DNA of 16,591 nt from Thermoplasmata archaeon (GTDB lineage Archaea; Thermoplasmatota; E2; DHVEG-1). The stretch lies in assembly GCA_030641605.1 (NCBI GenBank), contig DAOWHD010000059.1:1-16591 (forward strand). The letters run 5' to 3'. A program made the translations under genes and the position numbers. Every line of letters starts with the position of its first letter. The first letter of the stretch is position 1. Of the stretch, positions 8,054-14,152 are shown piece after piece. The notes beneath the pieces were generated by a model. It was not told where the DNA came from, did not search any database, and saw only the letters and a list, made by a program, of their open reading frames with translations.

Positions 8054-8515
8054 ATGCCAACAGAAAGAACCGAGGATTATTTGGAAGCATTGGATGTTAT
8101 CATATCTGAAAAAGGATATGCACAAGTAAAAGATGTATCTAAACTTTTGGGGGTTGGACCTCCAAGCGTTACAGAGATGTTTCAGAAGCTAGGTGAAACA
8201 GGCTACATTAATTATGAGAAATATAGCGGCGTAACCTTAACATCGAAGGGCAAAAAAATTGCCGAAAAAACAAGAAAAAAACACGACACTCTAAAAAATT
8301 TTTTATTAATTCTTGGGGTCAATAAAAAAATAGCCAACGAGGATGCCTGTAGGATAGAACATGTTGTAAACCCAGAGACAATGGATAGGTTAACAAAGTT
8401 TGTTGACTTTGCCCAGCATGTTGGAGATGAACCTAGGTGGCTGGATCATTTCAAACATTTTTATGAAACTGGAGAATACAGAGAATGTCCATTAAAAGAA
8501 CAAGATGATCAATAG
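8054..8515 (+). CDS. DtxR/MntR-family metal-dependent transcriptional regulator
   Basis: Cytoplasmic metal-sensing repressor of 153 residues: an N-terminal winged helix (about 1-70; recognition helix near VGPPSVTEMFQKL) and a dimerisation/metal-binding domain (about 71-140). It has no C-terminal SH3-like domain, as in MntR. The metal ligands can be read against MntR without gaps: D8, E11, H77, E102 and H103 are all present, but the position of MntR E99 is C99 (EDACRIEHV). Cysteine there is typical of the iron-sensing DtxR/IdeR branch, while D8 is typical of the manganese branch, so metal preference (Fe or Mn) cannot be assigned. A C-terminal CPL follows the dimerisation domain. A partial palindrome in its promoter is a candidate operator. 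The decayed ZIP transporter gene about 2 kb downstream is a plausible former target. Confidence 0.92.
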   Translation: MPTERTEDYLEALDVIISEKGYAQVKDVSKLLGVGPPSVTEMFQKLGETGYINYEKYSGVTLTSKGKKIAEKTRKKHDTLKNFLLILGVNKKIANEDACRIEHVVNPETMDRLTKFVDFAQHVGDEPRWLDHFKHFYETGEYRECPLKEQDDQ

Positions 8516-8704
8516 GTTGATAGTAAAAAATCACAAAAAGAATCTGTCTGGATGTTGTAGCATAGAAATCTTTAAATTATTGTTTTCATTTTCCATTACA
8601 GTGGTTTTTGTAAAAGGTATATGCTAATAGTGCTGGTAAATGTTTATTTACAATGAAATGATGTGTGGATAAGCATAGAAATTCTCCCCGAGGCTGGTTG
8701 AAAT

Positions 8705-10228
8705 ATGAAAGAATTGGAAAAAACAGAATCTATCTGCCCTGTGTGCTATCAAGAAGGTAAGATACAAAAAATAGATGCAAAAATCATTGAACAAAACGGA
8801 AAGATATGGATAACAAAAAAGTGTAAGAAACATGGTTCCTTCAAGGAGATTTACTTTGGCGATGCCGATCTCTACAAAAAATGGATGAAATACAAGGTTG
8901 ATGGAAAGGATTCTCCTGATGTTAAAACAAAATTCTTTGATTATCCTGTTCTTTACGATAAACACAAGTCTCAGAGCGTACTTACAAATCTTTTGATTAC
9001 AAATAGATGCAATTTGCGATGTAGCTACTGTTTTATGAATGCTGGTGCCTCTGGTAATGTCTATGAGCCTACATTGGATCAAATTAGGGAGTTATTGATT
9101 CAGGCTAGAAACGAACGACCAATGGGCTCTAAGGCACTACAGATTACCGGCGGCGAACCGACAATGAGAGATGATTTGTTTGAAATCATAAGAATGTCAA
9201 AAGAAGTAGGCTTTTCACATGTTCAGGTCAACACTAACGGGATAAAACTTGCCGATAGTGTTGAGTATTGCAAACGTCTCAAAGATGCAAAGGTAAATAC
9301 CATCTACATGAGCTTTGATGGTGTAACAAAGGAGACAAATTCATGGGTGGAGCCAAATAAAAAAGCCATAGAAAACCTTAGAAAAGCCAACTTAAAAGTA
9401 GTCCTTGTGCCAGTGTTGATTGGAGATAAAAATATTCATGAGGCTGGTAAGATCGTCCGCTTTGCCCTTGATAACATGGACATTGTACGAGGTGTTAACT
9501 TCCAGCCTATTTCCTTCTGTGGCCGAGTAACAAAACTAAAAGATGAAACGCGGGATAAACAGAGGGTAGACTACGTTATGATGATGAAAGAACTCGAAAA
9601 GGAATTTGATGGCGGTATATCTCGAGACGATTTCTATCCTGTTCCATTTGTGTATCCTATTTCAAAATTAATTGAAATGCTTAAGGGAGAGACTCAGGTA
9701 GAATTTACTGCTCATCCGGGTTGTGGAGGGGCAACATATCTTTTTATGGAAAATGGAAAGCCGTTGCCAGTAACTCGTTTTATCGATGTGGAAGGTTTAT
9801 TGAAGTTTATTAATAAGGAAAGTGAGATTAAAGGACCATTTAAGAAGATACGAGTGGCCTCCTCATTTCTAAAAAATATTGATAAATTTGTGGATTATGA
9901 AAAGGCACCGCATGGTTTTGATTTGAAGAAACTCTTAAAAGACGCTGCTATAGGCGGTAGCTATGATTCGTTACGGGGATTTCATTACAAAAGTCTGTTT
10001 ATAGGTTCTATGTGGTTTCAGGATGCATTTAACCTCAACATCGATCGTTTGAAGCGTTGTGTAATACATTATACAACTCTTGAGGGGATTGTACCGTTCT
10101 GTGCATATAATGGCCTTGGTATCGGTGACAGAATCCGTGAAAAGCATTCCATTTCAATTAAGGAGTGGGAAAAACAAACCGGTAGAAAAATGAAAGACGA
10201 TTTGAGAAAAGACGTCCCACTTACGTAG
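8705..10228 (+). CDS. Radical SAM protein of the tetraether lipid synthase (Tes/MJ0619) family, divergent
   Basis: Radical SAM enzyme of 507 residues. The Tes family joins the hydrocarbon chains of archaeal diether lipids into membrane-spanning tetraethers (GDGT). An N-terminal zinc-ribbon/rubredoxin-like part has C11xxC14 and C40xxH43. The radical SAM triad is C102, C106, C109 (TNRCNLRCSYCFMNAG), followed by GGEPT (149-153) and VNTNG. The C-terminal half keeps family signatures: HPGCGGATYLF (C340) and LFIGSMWFQDAFN, then RCVIHY (C452) and IVPFCAYN (C466). However, the cysteine cluster I expect just before the triad in Tes proteins is missing: residues 77-92 carry Phe, Pro, Tyr and Val where the cysteines should be, while the neighbouring HKS is kept. 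So either this is a subfamily lacking one auxiliary Fe-S cluster or it acts on another substrate. GAGG lies 11 bases before the ATG. The gene stands alone, 189 bp after the regulator. Confidence 0.85.
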   Translation: MKELEKTESICPVCYQEGKIQKIDAKIIEQNGKIWITKKCKKHGSFKEIYFGDADLYKKWMKYKVDGKDSPDVKTKFFDYPVLYDKHKSQSVLTNLLITNRCNLRCSYCFMNAGASGNVYEPTLDQIRELLIQARNERPMGSKALQITGGEPTMRDDLFEIIRMSKEVGFSHVQVNTNGIKLADSVEYCKRLKDAKVNTIYMSFDGVTKETNSWVEPNKKAIENLRKANLKVVLVPVLIGDKNIHEAGKIVRFALDNMDIVRGVNFQPISFCGRVTKLKDETRDKQRVDYVMMMKELEKEFDGGISRDDFYPVPFVYPISKLIEMLKGETQVEFTAHPGCGGATYLFMENGKPLPVTRFIDVEGLLKFINKESEIKGPFKKIRVASSFLKNIDKFVDYEKAPHGFDLKKLLKDAAIGGSYDSLRGFHYKSLFIGSMWFQDAFNLNIDRLKRCVIHYTTLEGIVPFCAYNGLGIGDRIREKHSISIKEWEKQTGRKMKDDLRKDVPLT

Positions 10229-10237
10229 TCCAACAGG

Positions 10238-10562
10238 TTAGTCGCGATAAAACTTGCAATCTGTTGTTTTACATTCCTTATTGATTTCTGAGAATTCACA
10301 GAATAATTCTTGATTGATACTTAAAGAAACTCCGAGATGTTTATGTGAAAAATCCACAACGTATATAATGGATATGAAACTGCCTCTTTTACAACAACGC
10401 GGTCCACCTTGATTCGCTATCGCGGGTAAAGTCTTCGCAGCGATTTGATTGTTCAATCTCCATTCCCTTTCAGAAAGTGGCGTTGCATCTGCAATCAGGC
10501 TGATAAAAATGCCAGTGCCTTACTGCAGCACCACATATTCCATGAGATCCGCAGAAACCTCC
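10238..10562 (-). pseudogene. Remnant of a DUF5714-like gene (C-terminal part, frameshifted)
   Basis: Two frames together spell a DUF5714-like C-terminus. The first part, GGFCGSHGICGAAV, is in the frame of the upstream ZIP fragment (about 10562-10521). If one of the two adjacent T bases at 10520/10521 is dropped, the text continues as GTGIFISLIADATPLSEREW, then GGPRCCKRGSFISI, then CEFSEINKECKTTDCKFYRD and a stop at 10238. The Cys-rich GxCGxxGxCGAA...GGPRCCKR...NxEC....C.FY series is what I remember of DUF5714, a domain of unknown function found alone or next to methyltransferases in archaea and anaerobes. The domain name is from memory and should be confirmed. The N-terminal half of the gene is absent. 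The end is convergent with the Tes-family gene, 9 bp away. Confidence 0.6.
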
Positions 10563-10763
10563 CAGCATTTTTTCAGCTATTTTTACAGCTTCGGGCAACA
10601 GATGAATGAATGCACTACCCATTAGGGTACCAACAGATAGGCCTACCAGCATGGGCAATATTTTGCTTAACAGGTGCTCTTTCATTGCCAACGCAAAAAC
10701 ACCGACAAAGGCAATAAGCGCAATAGCGATAGCAGCTACAATGATATACATCAATTGGATCAT
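10470..10763 (-). pseudogene. Truncated ZIP-family metal transporter (N-terminal fragment)
   Basis: Starting at the ATG at 10763 (GAGGG seven bases upstream), the frame encodes MIQLMYIIVAAIAIALIAFV and then LPMLVGLSVGTLMGSAFIHLLPEA. This is the first and second transmembrane helices of a ZIP (SLC39-type) zinc/iron/manganese permease with the typical SxGTLxGxAFxHLLPEA signature. A functional ZIP has about eight helices and 230-270 residues. Here similarity stops after about 67 residues, near 10565, and the frame runs into DUF5714-like sequence, ending at 10470 in a shifted frame. The metal-binding helices 4 and 5 are therefore absent. The promoter and ribosome binding site look intact, so a short membrane peptide may still be made. 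Most simply, a deletion fused two neighbouring genes. Confidence 0.7.
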
Positions 10764-10873
10764 ATGTGATCCCTCTTCAAATGATTCTTTTATGGTGAAT
10801 CTCACCTATCTTTTAAGTCTTCTTATTTAAGTAGCTCTTCTAGTGTAAAGCCCGTTCATATAAAAAAATAAAA

Positions 10874-10962
10874 TGCATATTCATGCAAAAGGTATTAATA
10901 ATATATAAGATAAATAATATTACAGATTACAAACAAACTTAGGTATTGGAAAGGTAACTAAT
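10874..10962 (+). promoter_or_regulatory. Promoter region of the transglutaminase-like gene
   Basis: TATATAAG (10902-10909) is a strong box A candidate; the start site would fall near 10932, leaving a leader of about 30 bases with AAAGGT (10950-10955) seven bases before the ATG. Upstream, TGCATATTCATGCA (10874-10887) is an inverted repeat with five-base arms where a regulator could bind. The same intergenic stretch also drives the minus-strand ZIP fragment (AT-rich box near 10811-10818). Confidence 0.45.
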
Positions 10963-12258
10963 ATGAAATCTTGCCAGAAACAAATCTTAGCTTTGGGTAT
11001 TATCGCTCTATTTGTTTTGACGATTTTCTCGCCGCTGGTAAGTAGTGAAAACCAGCCTGACAAAACTAATGGAAATGTAAGTTTATTAGATGGCGATGAG
11101 GAGATTTCCCTGCTTCGTGTGGAACACTACTTGTTTCTTAACGCTGAAGATAATACGAATGCATTTGATGTTAGGTATGTATTTCCGCCAGATTATCAGT
11201 ATCAAGTACCAATTTTATTGGAGGTTTTAGAGGATAGCACGGCAGATATATTGCATTATCAGATTGATGATGGTACAAATGAACCGAATAAGATAGCAAA
11301 GTTTACAATAGGTGCTATGGAGAAAGACGAAAGGGTTTTGATACATTTCTCATGCTGGGTTCTTGTCAAAAACCACGAGTATAATGATCTTTCAGAGTAT
11401 GTAAAAATACCTGAGAAAAAGGATCTGCCAGAAGAAACCAAAATATGGCTTTCATCAACGGATGTGGTACAAGCTAGACGCATTCTCATAAAATATACTG
11501 CGATGCAATTACGCGGGGGAGGCGATAATCTCATTAGCTTTGCAAATAACATTTCATCGTTTATTAAAGAACATCGATATTTCTTGTTTTTTCTCCAGTT
11601 GAAATTGGGTGTTTTCTTTTCTCAAGATGCTATTACGACGCTATTCATAAATGGAGAAAACGTTGGCCGATCACATTTGGCATGTGCGTTACTTAGGTCA
11701 AATAATATTCCTGCACGAGTTTTATTGGCGAATAATGATCAGGGCTTCTGGACTCAGATGCATTATATGGTTGAGTATTACTGCCCAGATTATGGGTGGG
11801 TTTTAATAGATCCAACTAAAGGGGAAACACCTTACGATACAAAAAAACAGGTTGTGAATAGGGTTTGTTATCCAGAAGATGAAGAGGACACCAAAACAGA
11901 CTATATCTTCCCATTGATGAAAGGCGAGGAACGTTGGATATGGATTAATACCGAGAACGTTTATCCATATTATGTTGACTGTGATGAGGGAAGCAAATCC
12001 CAGATGTTTAATGAAAGTGAGATAACTACTGATTCATTTACTGCAGATTATGCATTCTTTAGAACGCAGAATGTGTTTCATCAATATGAAAAATATCTGA
12101 AAATGAATCTAACCGGTGAGAATTTAGGACATCTACAAGATGCCATAAGTTATCAAAAACAGGCAACTAGTAAGTTACAAGAAAACGATGACATCAATGA
12201 GTATATCTATTTCATAGATAAGGCATATGATGAATACAAAGACATAGACATTTCATAA
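10963..12258 (+). CDS. Secreted transglutaminase-fold protein, probably lacking the catalytic cysteine
   Basis: 431 residues. The signal peptide is MKSCQKQILALGIIALFVLT plus IFSPLVSSE. Residues 45-180 are a beta-rich N-terminal region of a type often placed before archaeal transglutaminase-like domains. Residues about 220-290 show the transglutaminase-like core: ACALLRSNNIPARVLL, then MHYMVEYYCPDYGWVLIDPT, which supplies the His (H267) and Asp (D283) of the usual Cys-His-Asp triad. The nucleophile normally lies in a G.C....A.L element just before ALLR..GIPAR. Here that stretch reads NGENVGRSHLACALLR, with Asn (N233) where the Cys is expected; C241 is eight residues further on, inside the helix. 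The protein may thus be a non-enzymatic binding domain or use an altered site. The C-terminal 60 residues are helical and charged. There is no membrane anchor. A T7 run follows the stop directly. Confidence 0.75.
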   Translation: MKSCQKQILALGIIALFVLTIFSPLVSSENQPDKTNGNVSLLDGDEEISLLRVEHYLFLNAEDNTNAFDVRYVFPPDYQYQVPILLEVLEDSTADILHYQIDDGTNEPNKIAKFTIGAMEKDERVLIHFSCWVLVKNHEYNDLSEYVKIPEKKDLPEETKIWLSSTDVVQARRILIKYTAMQLRGGGDNLISFANNISSFIKEHRYFLFFLQLKLGVFFSQDAITTLFINGENVGRSHLACALLRSNNIPARVLLANNDQGFWTQMHYMVEYYCPDYGWVLIDPTKGETPYDTKKQVVNRVCYPEDEEDTKTDYIFPLMKGEERWIWINTENVYPYYVDCDEGSKSQMFNESEITTDSFTADYAFFRTQNVFHQYEKYLKMNLTGENLGHLQDAISYQKQATSKLQENDDINEYIYFIDKAYDEYKDIDIS

Positions 12259-12265
12259 TTTTTTT
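12259..12265 (+). terminator. Oligo-T terminator after the transglutaminase-like gene
   Basis: Seven T bases follow the TAA stop immediately, without a hairpin. This fits the archaeal pattern of termination at T-rich tracts. The AT-rich bases that follow (up to 12327) may also hold the promoter of the next gene; TTTAAAAGTATA is one possible box. Confidence 0.4.
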
Positions 12266-12327
12266 AAAAGTATACAAAGTAATGACTTAATTTTGTCAAA
12301 AAGATCTGTTCAAAATTTTTTTAACTC

Positions 12328-12777
12328 ATGCGTAGTTCTCATTATGTGGAAAAAGGTCTGGCTGACGAAATCAAGGAATTGAACAAGCGCATAAGCGAAC
12401 TAGAAAAAATGCTTTCTATACTAATGCAACCGCTAAGAGACGTAGGCAAAACAGCGAGCAATTATCTGAGGTTAACTGGACTTCTACTTAATCATGGCGG
12501 ACTCACACCAGATATCATACTCCCAGAAGTTAAAGATCCGATATCAAAGGAAATCGTACGTGCACTAATAGATAGAACTGAGCAGAATATCTCACAGATC
12601 ACAGAACTTGTAAGGAATAAAAGAGGAACTGCTTCTAGAAGAATAATCCGAAAAAAGATGCAGGAATTAACAGAAAAAAAGATAGTTAAAAAATATCAAA
12701 AAGGGTCAATATATGTATACGTCCTTAGTGAAGAAGTGGTTGAGAAGTGGTCACAAATGCTCGGTTTCAATATATAA
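12328..12777 (+). CDS. Winged-helix transcriptional regulator with N-terminal coiled coil
   Basis: Predicted DNA-binding protein of 149 residues. Residues 10-38 (ADEIKELNKRISELEKML) form a heptad-patterned coiled coil, probably for dimerisation. Residues 72-145 have the order helix, helix, recognition helix and wing of an archaeal ArsR/MarR-like winged helix: NISQITELVRNKRGTASRRI, then KKMQELTEKKIVKKYQKGSIYVYVLSE, the last part being the beta-hairpin wing. There are no cysteines, so metal sensing of the ArsR kind is not supported. The region before the ATG has no clear ribosome binding site and is AT-rich, so a leaderless start is possible. The methyltransferase gene begins 46 bp downstream on the same strand and may be co-transcribed or regulated by it. 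The exact family is not recognised. Confidence 0.75.
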   Translation: MRSSHYVEKGLADEIKELNKRISELEKMLSILMQPLRDVGKTASNYLRLTGLLLNHGGLTPDIILPEVKDPISKEIVRALIDRTEQNISQITELVRNKRGTASRRIIRKKMQELTEKKIVKKYQKGSIYVYVLSEEVVEKWSQMLGFNI

Positions 12778-12807
12778 AATGACCACCTTAACATAGTTTG
12801 AAAATAA

Positions 12808-12828
12808 ATTGGAGGTATAAAAAATGAA
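12808..12828 (+). repeat. Repeated leader, copy 1 (ribosome binding site plus start)
   Basis: The 21 bases that begin ATTGGAGGTATAAAA and run through the ATG of the methyltransferase gene are identical to 13553-13573 at the next gene. A third, imperfect copy is at 14123. The GGAGG core is a strong Shine-Dalgarno sequence; the bases around it need not be conserved, so the identity suggests duplication or recent copying. Confidence 0.6.
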
Positions 12829-13390
12829 GAGCTTTCAGGCAAAGATGTTTAATAAAAAAGCTTCTAATCCAAAAAACAAGCCAGATCAAGTTATAGAAGC
12901 TATAACATTAAAACTTGGGCAGAGTATCGCCGATATCGGAGCTGGAGGCGGCTACTTTTCTTTAAGATTTGCCAAAATAGTGGGACAAGAAGGGAAAGTT
13001 TATGCAGTTGATGCAAGCCCAGATTTTTTAGAATTCATTAAAAAAAGTGCAAAAGATGAAGGATTGAATGATGTAATACCAATGCTTGTATCAGAAGATA
13101 GATTAGATTTACCTGAAAAAAGTTTGGATTTTGTATTTATGCGTAATGTTACCCATCATGTACCAAATCGAGTAAAGTATTTTAGAAATTTAAAAGATTT
13201 TCTAAAATCGGATGGCAAGATTATCGTTATAGAATATAAAAAGGGTAAATTTTTCACTTTTCGTGGAATATTTAGACATGATGTTCCTAAAGAAATTATT
13301 ACACGGGAAATGGAAGAGGCTGGATATTTATTAGAAAAGGAGTTTGATTTTTTACCAGAACAACATTTTACAATTTATTCAACACGATGA
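12824..13390 (+). CDS. Class I SAM-dependent methyltransferase
   Basis: Rossmann-fold methyltransferase of 188 residues (Methyltransf_11/UbiE-like). Motif I is ADIGAGGGYFS (36-46), the acidic residue that holds the SAM ribose is D63 (VYAVDASPDFL), and the motif IV-like strand is LDFVFMRNVTHHVP (101-114), followed by a strand/turn at DGKIIVIEYKKG (130-141). The substrate cannot be told; many small proteins like this modify metabolites or metalloids, but no CxC or Cys cluster for arsenite is present. Translation is set by GGAGG with an eight-base spacer inside a 21-base leader that is repeated exactly before the gene at 13569. The stop is 34 bp before an attC-like hairpin in the same orientation, the arrangement expected of a gene cassette. 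Confidence 0.85.
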   Translation: MKSFQAKMFNKKASNPKNKPDQVIEAITLKLGQSIADIGAGGGYFSLRFAKIVGQEGKVYAVDASPDFLEFIKKSAKDEGLNDVIPMLVSEDRLDLPEKSLDFVFMRNVTHHVPNRVKYFRNLKDFLKSDGKIIVIEYKKGKFFTFRGIFRHDVPKEIITREMEEAGYLLEKEFDFLPEQHFTIYSTR

Positions 13391-13423
13391 GATGTGATTC
13401 ACAAAATCTAAGAAGAACGTCGT

Positions 13424-13533
13424 CAACTGTGTATTAACAAGAGCGGATCTGGCTACGGCCTCGGCCTATCGCCTCCGCCCAAATCCTGACTTTGTCGGGA
13501 CTTCAGATACGCTCAAAACGTTATATGCAATTG
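13424..13533 (+). repeat. GC-rich imperfect palindrome resembling an integron attC site
   Basis: This element of about 110 bases sits between the methyltransferase gene and the next small gene. Its outer ends are CAACTGTGTATTAAC (13424-13438) and, inverted, the bases up to 13533 that include AACGTTATATGCAATTG. Inside, GAGCGGATCTG (13441-13451) pairs with CAGATACGCTC (13504-13514) at 10 of 11 positions. An apical hairpin TCCTGAC/GTCGGGA (13484-13500) is closed by TTT. From 13441 to 13514 it is about 60% G+C, against AT-rich flanks. The AAC...GTT ends, long imperfect stem, length and place just after a stop codon fit an attC site. The conserved heptamers (RYYYAAC and GTTRRRY) match only in part, and no integrase is in view. 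A MITE-like repeat is the alternative. Confidence 0.5.
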
Positions 13534-13552
13534 ACTTAAGAAAAATATTAAT

Positions 13553-13573
13553 ATTGGAGGTATAAAAAATGAA
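13553..13573 (+). repeat. Repeated leader, copy 2
   Basis: Identical over 21 bases to 12808-12828, covering the GGAGG ribosome binding site, the A-rich spacer and the ATG plus AA of the following gene. The two copies are separated by the methyltransferase gene and the attC-like element. Confidence 0.6.
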
Positions 13574-13841
13574 TGAGCATGATATGCCAGACCCAGAAAA
13601 AATAAAGGAAATATTAGATGTAGTATCTGAAAAAATCCCCGGACTGTTAAAAGAGCTTAGTGGACTGCTTTATAGCCCAAAAAGTGCTAAACAGTATGCA
13701 GAGGCAGCAGCAACATTTTACAAAGAACTGAAAGGTGCAGGCATGACAGATGAACAAGCATTTGAACTTACAAGCCAGTATCTGTCGACTTTGAACCTTG
13801 GAAAAATGATGGGGAATTTTGGGCAACATCGCCACGACTGA
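13569..13841 (+). CDS. Small helical protein of unknown function (paralogous pair, member 1)
   Basis: 90 residues, acidic, predicted mostly helical, no signal peptide and no cysteine. The N-terminal half is EKIKEILDVVSEKIPGLLKE. The C-terminal half, from ATFYKELKGAGMTDEQAFEL through TSQYLSTLNLGKMMGNF, aligns without gaps with the end of the next gene's product (FQRELVKQGIDKSTADELTE...), sharing F, E, L, G, A, E-L-T, Y, N and K at the same spacing. It ends in a short His-containing tail (GQHRHD). Strong GGAGG start within the repeated leader. The next gene begins 23 bp after its stop, so the two are probably translated from one message. I do not recognise the family. Confidence 0.75.
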   Translation: MNEHDMPDPEKIKEILDVVSEKIPGLLKELSGLLYSPKSAKQYAEAAATFYKELKGAGMTDEQAFELTSQYLSTLNLGKMMGNFGQHRHD

Positions 13842-13864
13842 AAACAAAATTCCGAGATAAAAGC

Positions 13865-14119
13865 ATGACTAAAAAAGTCAAAGAGAGTCATAAGGAGATG
13901 CCTTTCAAATTATTTGGCATGATCCTTATATCATTTCCCTCTTTGTTATTCAAGTCCGGAGGTGCCTTCTTACGTTTCAAACGAGAAGCAAAAAAAGGAG
14001 GGCAAATCTTTCAAAGGGAACTTGTCAAACAGGGAATTGATAAATCAACAGCTGATGAGCTCACTGAGATATATATGGGAGGAAGCAATATAGTCAAGTC
14101 TTTAATGAGTATGCGATAA
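13865..14119 (+). CDS. Small basic protein with hydrophobic segment (paralogous pair, member 2)
   Basis: 84 residues, strongly basic. Residues 13-36 (PFKLFGMILISFPSLLFKSG) are hydrophobic enough for a membrane-associated or amphipathic helix, although short of a classical transmembrane anchor. A Lys/Arg-rich stretch (FLRFKREAKKGG) follows. The last 38 residues (QIFQRELVKQGIDKSTADEL and onward) match the C-terminal motif of the preceding gene product. The start has only a weak purine stretch (CGAGATAAAAGC), consistent with coupling to the upstream gene. One acidic and one basic member with a shared motif suggest a heteromeric pair acting at the membrane, but that is inference. Four bases after the stop stands an orphan copy of the repeated leader. 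Confidence 0.7.
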   Translation: MTKKVKESHKEMPFKLFGMILISFPSLLFKSGGAFLRFKREAKKGGQIFQRELVKQGIDKSTADELTEIYMGGSNIVKSLMSMR

Positions 14120-14122
14120 TCA

Positions 14123-14138
14123 ATTGGAGGGATAAAAG
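14123..14138 (+). repeat. Orphan third copy of the leader, without a start codon
   Basis: ATTGGAGGGATAAAAG repeats the leader seen at 12808 and 13553 with one base changed in the first 15, but the ATG position reads AATCACC and no open frame follows: the frame from ATC reaches a stop after 17 codons. The minus-strand amrS gene ends 15 bases further on. It looks like the ribosome binding site of a third gene whose body has been lost. Confidence 0.5.
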
Positions 14139-14152
14139 AAATCACCCTATTT

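Noticed and set aside
8648..9082. Long open frame on the minus strand (144 codons)
   Set aside because: It lies opposite the well-supported radical SAM gene, has no domain pattern, and is Phe/Ile-rich as expected for the complement of a Lys-rich reading frame.
10606..10830. Plus-strand open frame of 74 codons
   Set aside because: It is the complement of the ZIP transmembrane helices and has no ribosome binding site.
13441..13514. GC-rich hairpin as a simple transcription terminator
   Set aside because: No T-run follows the stem; the element is too long and has structured outer arms, so a mobile or recombination element fits better.
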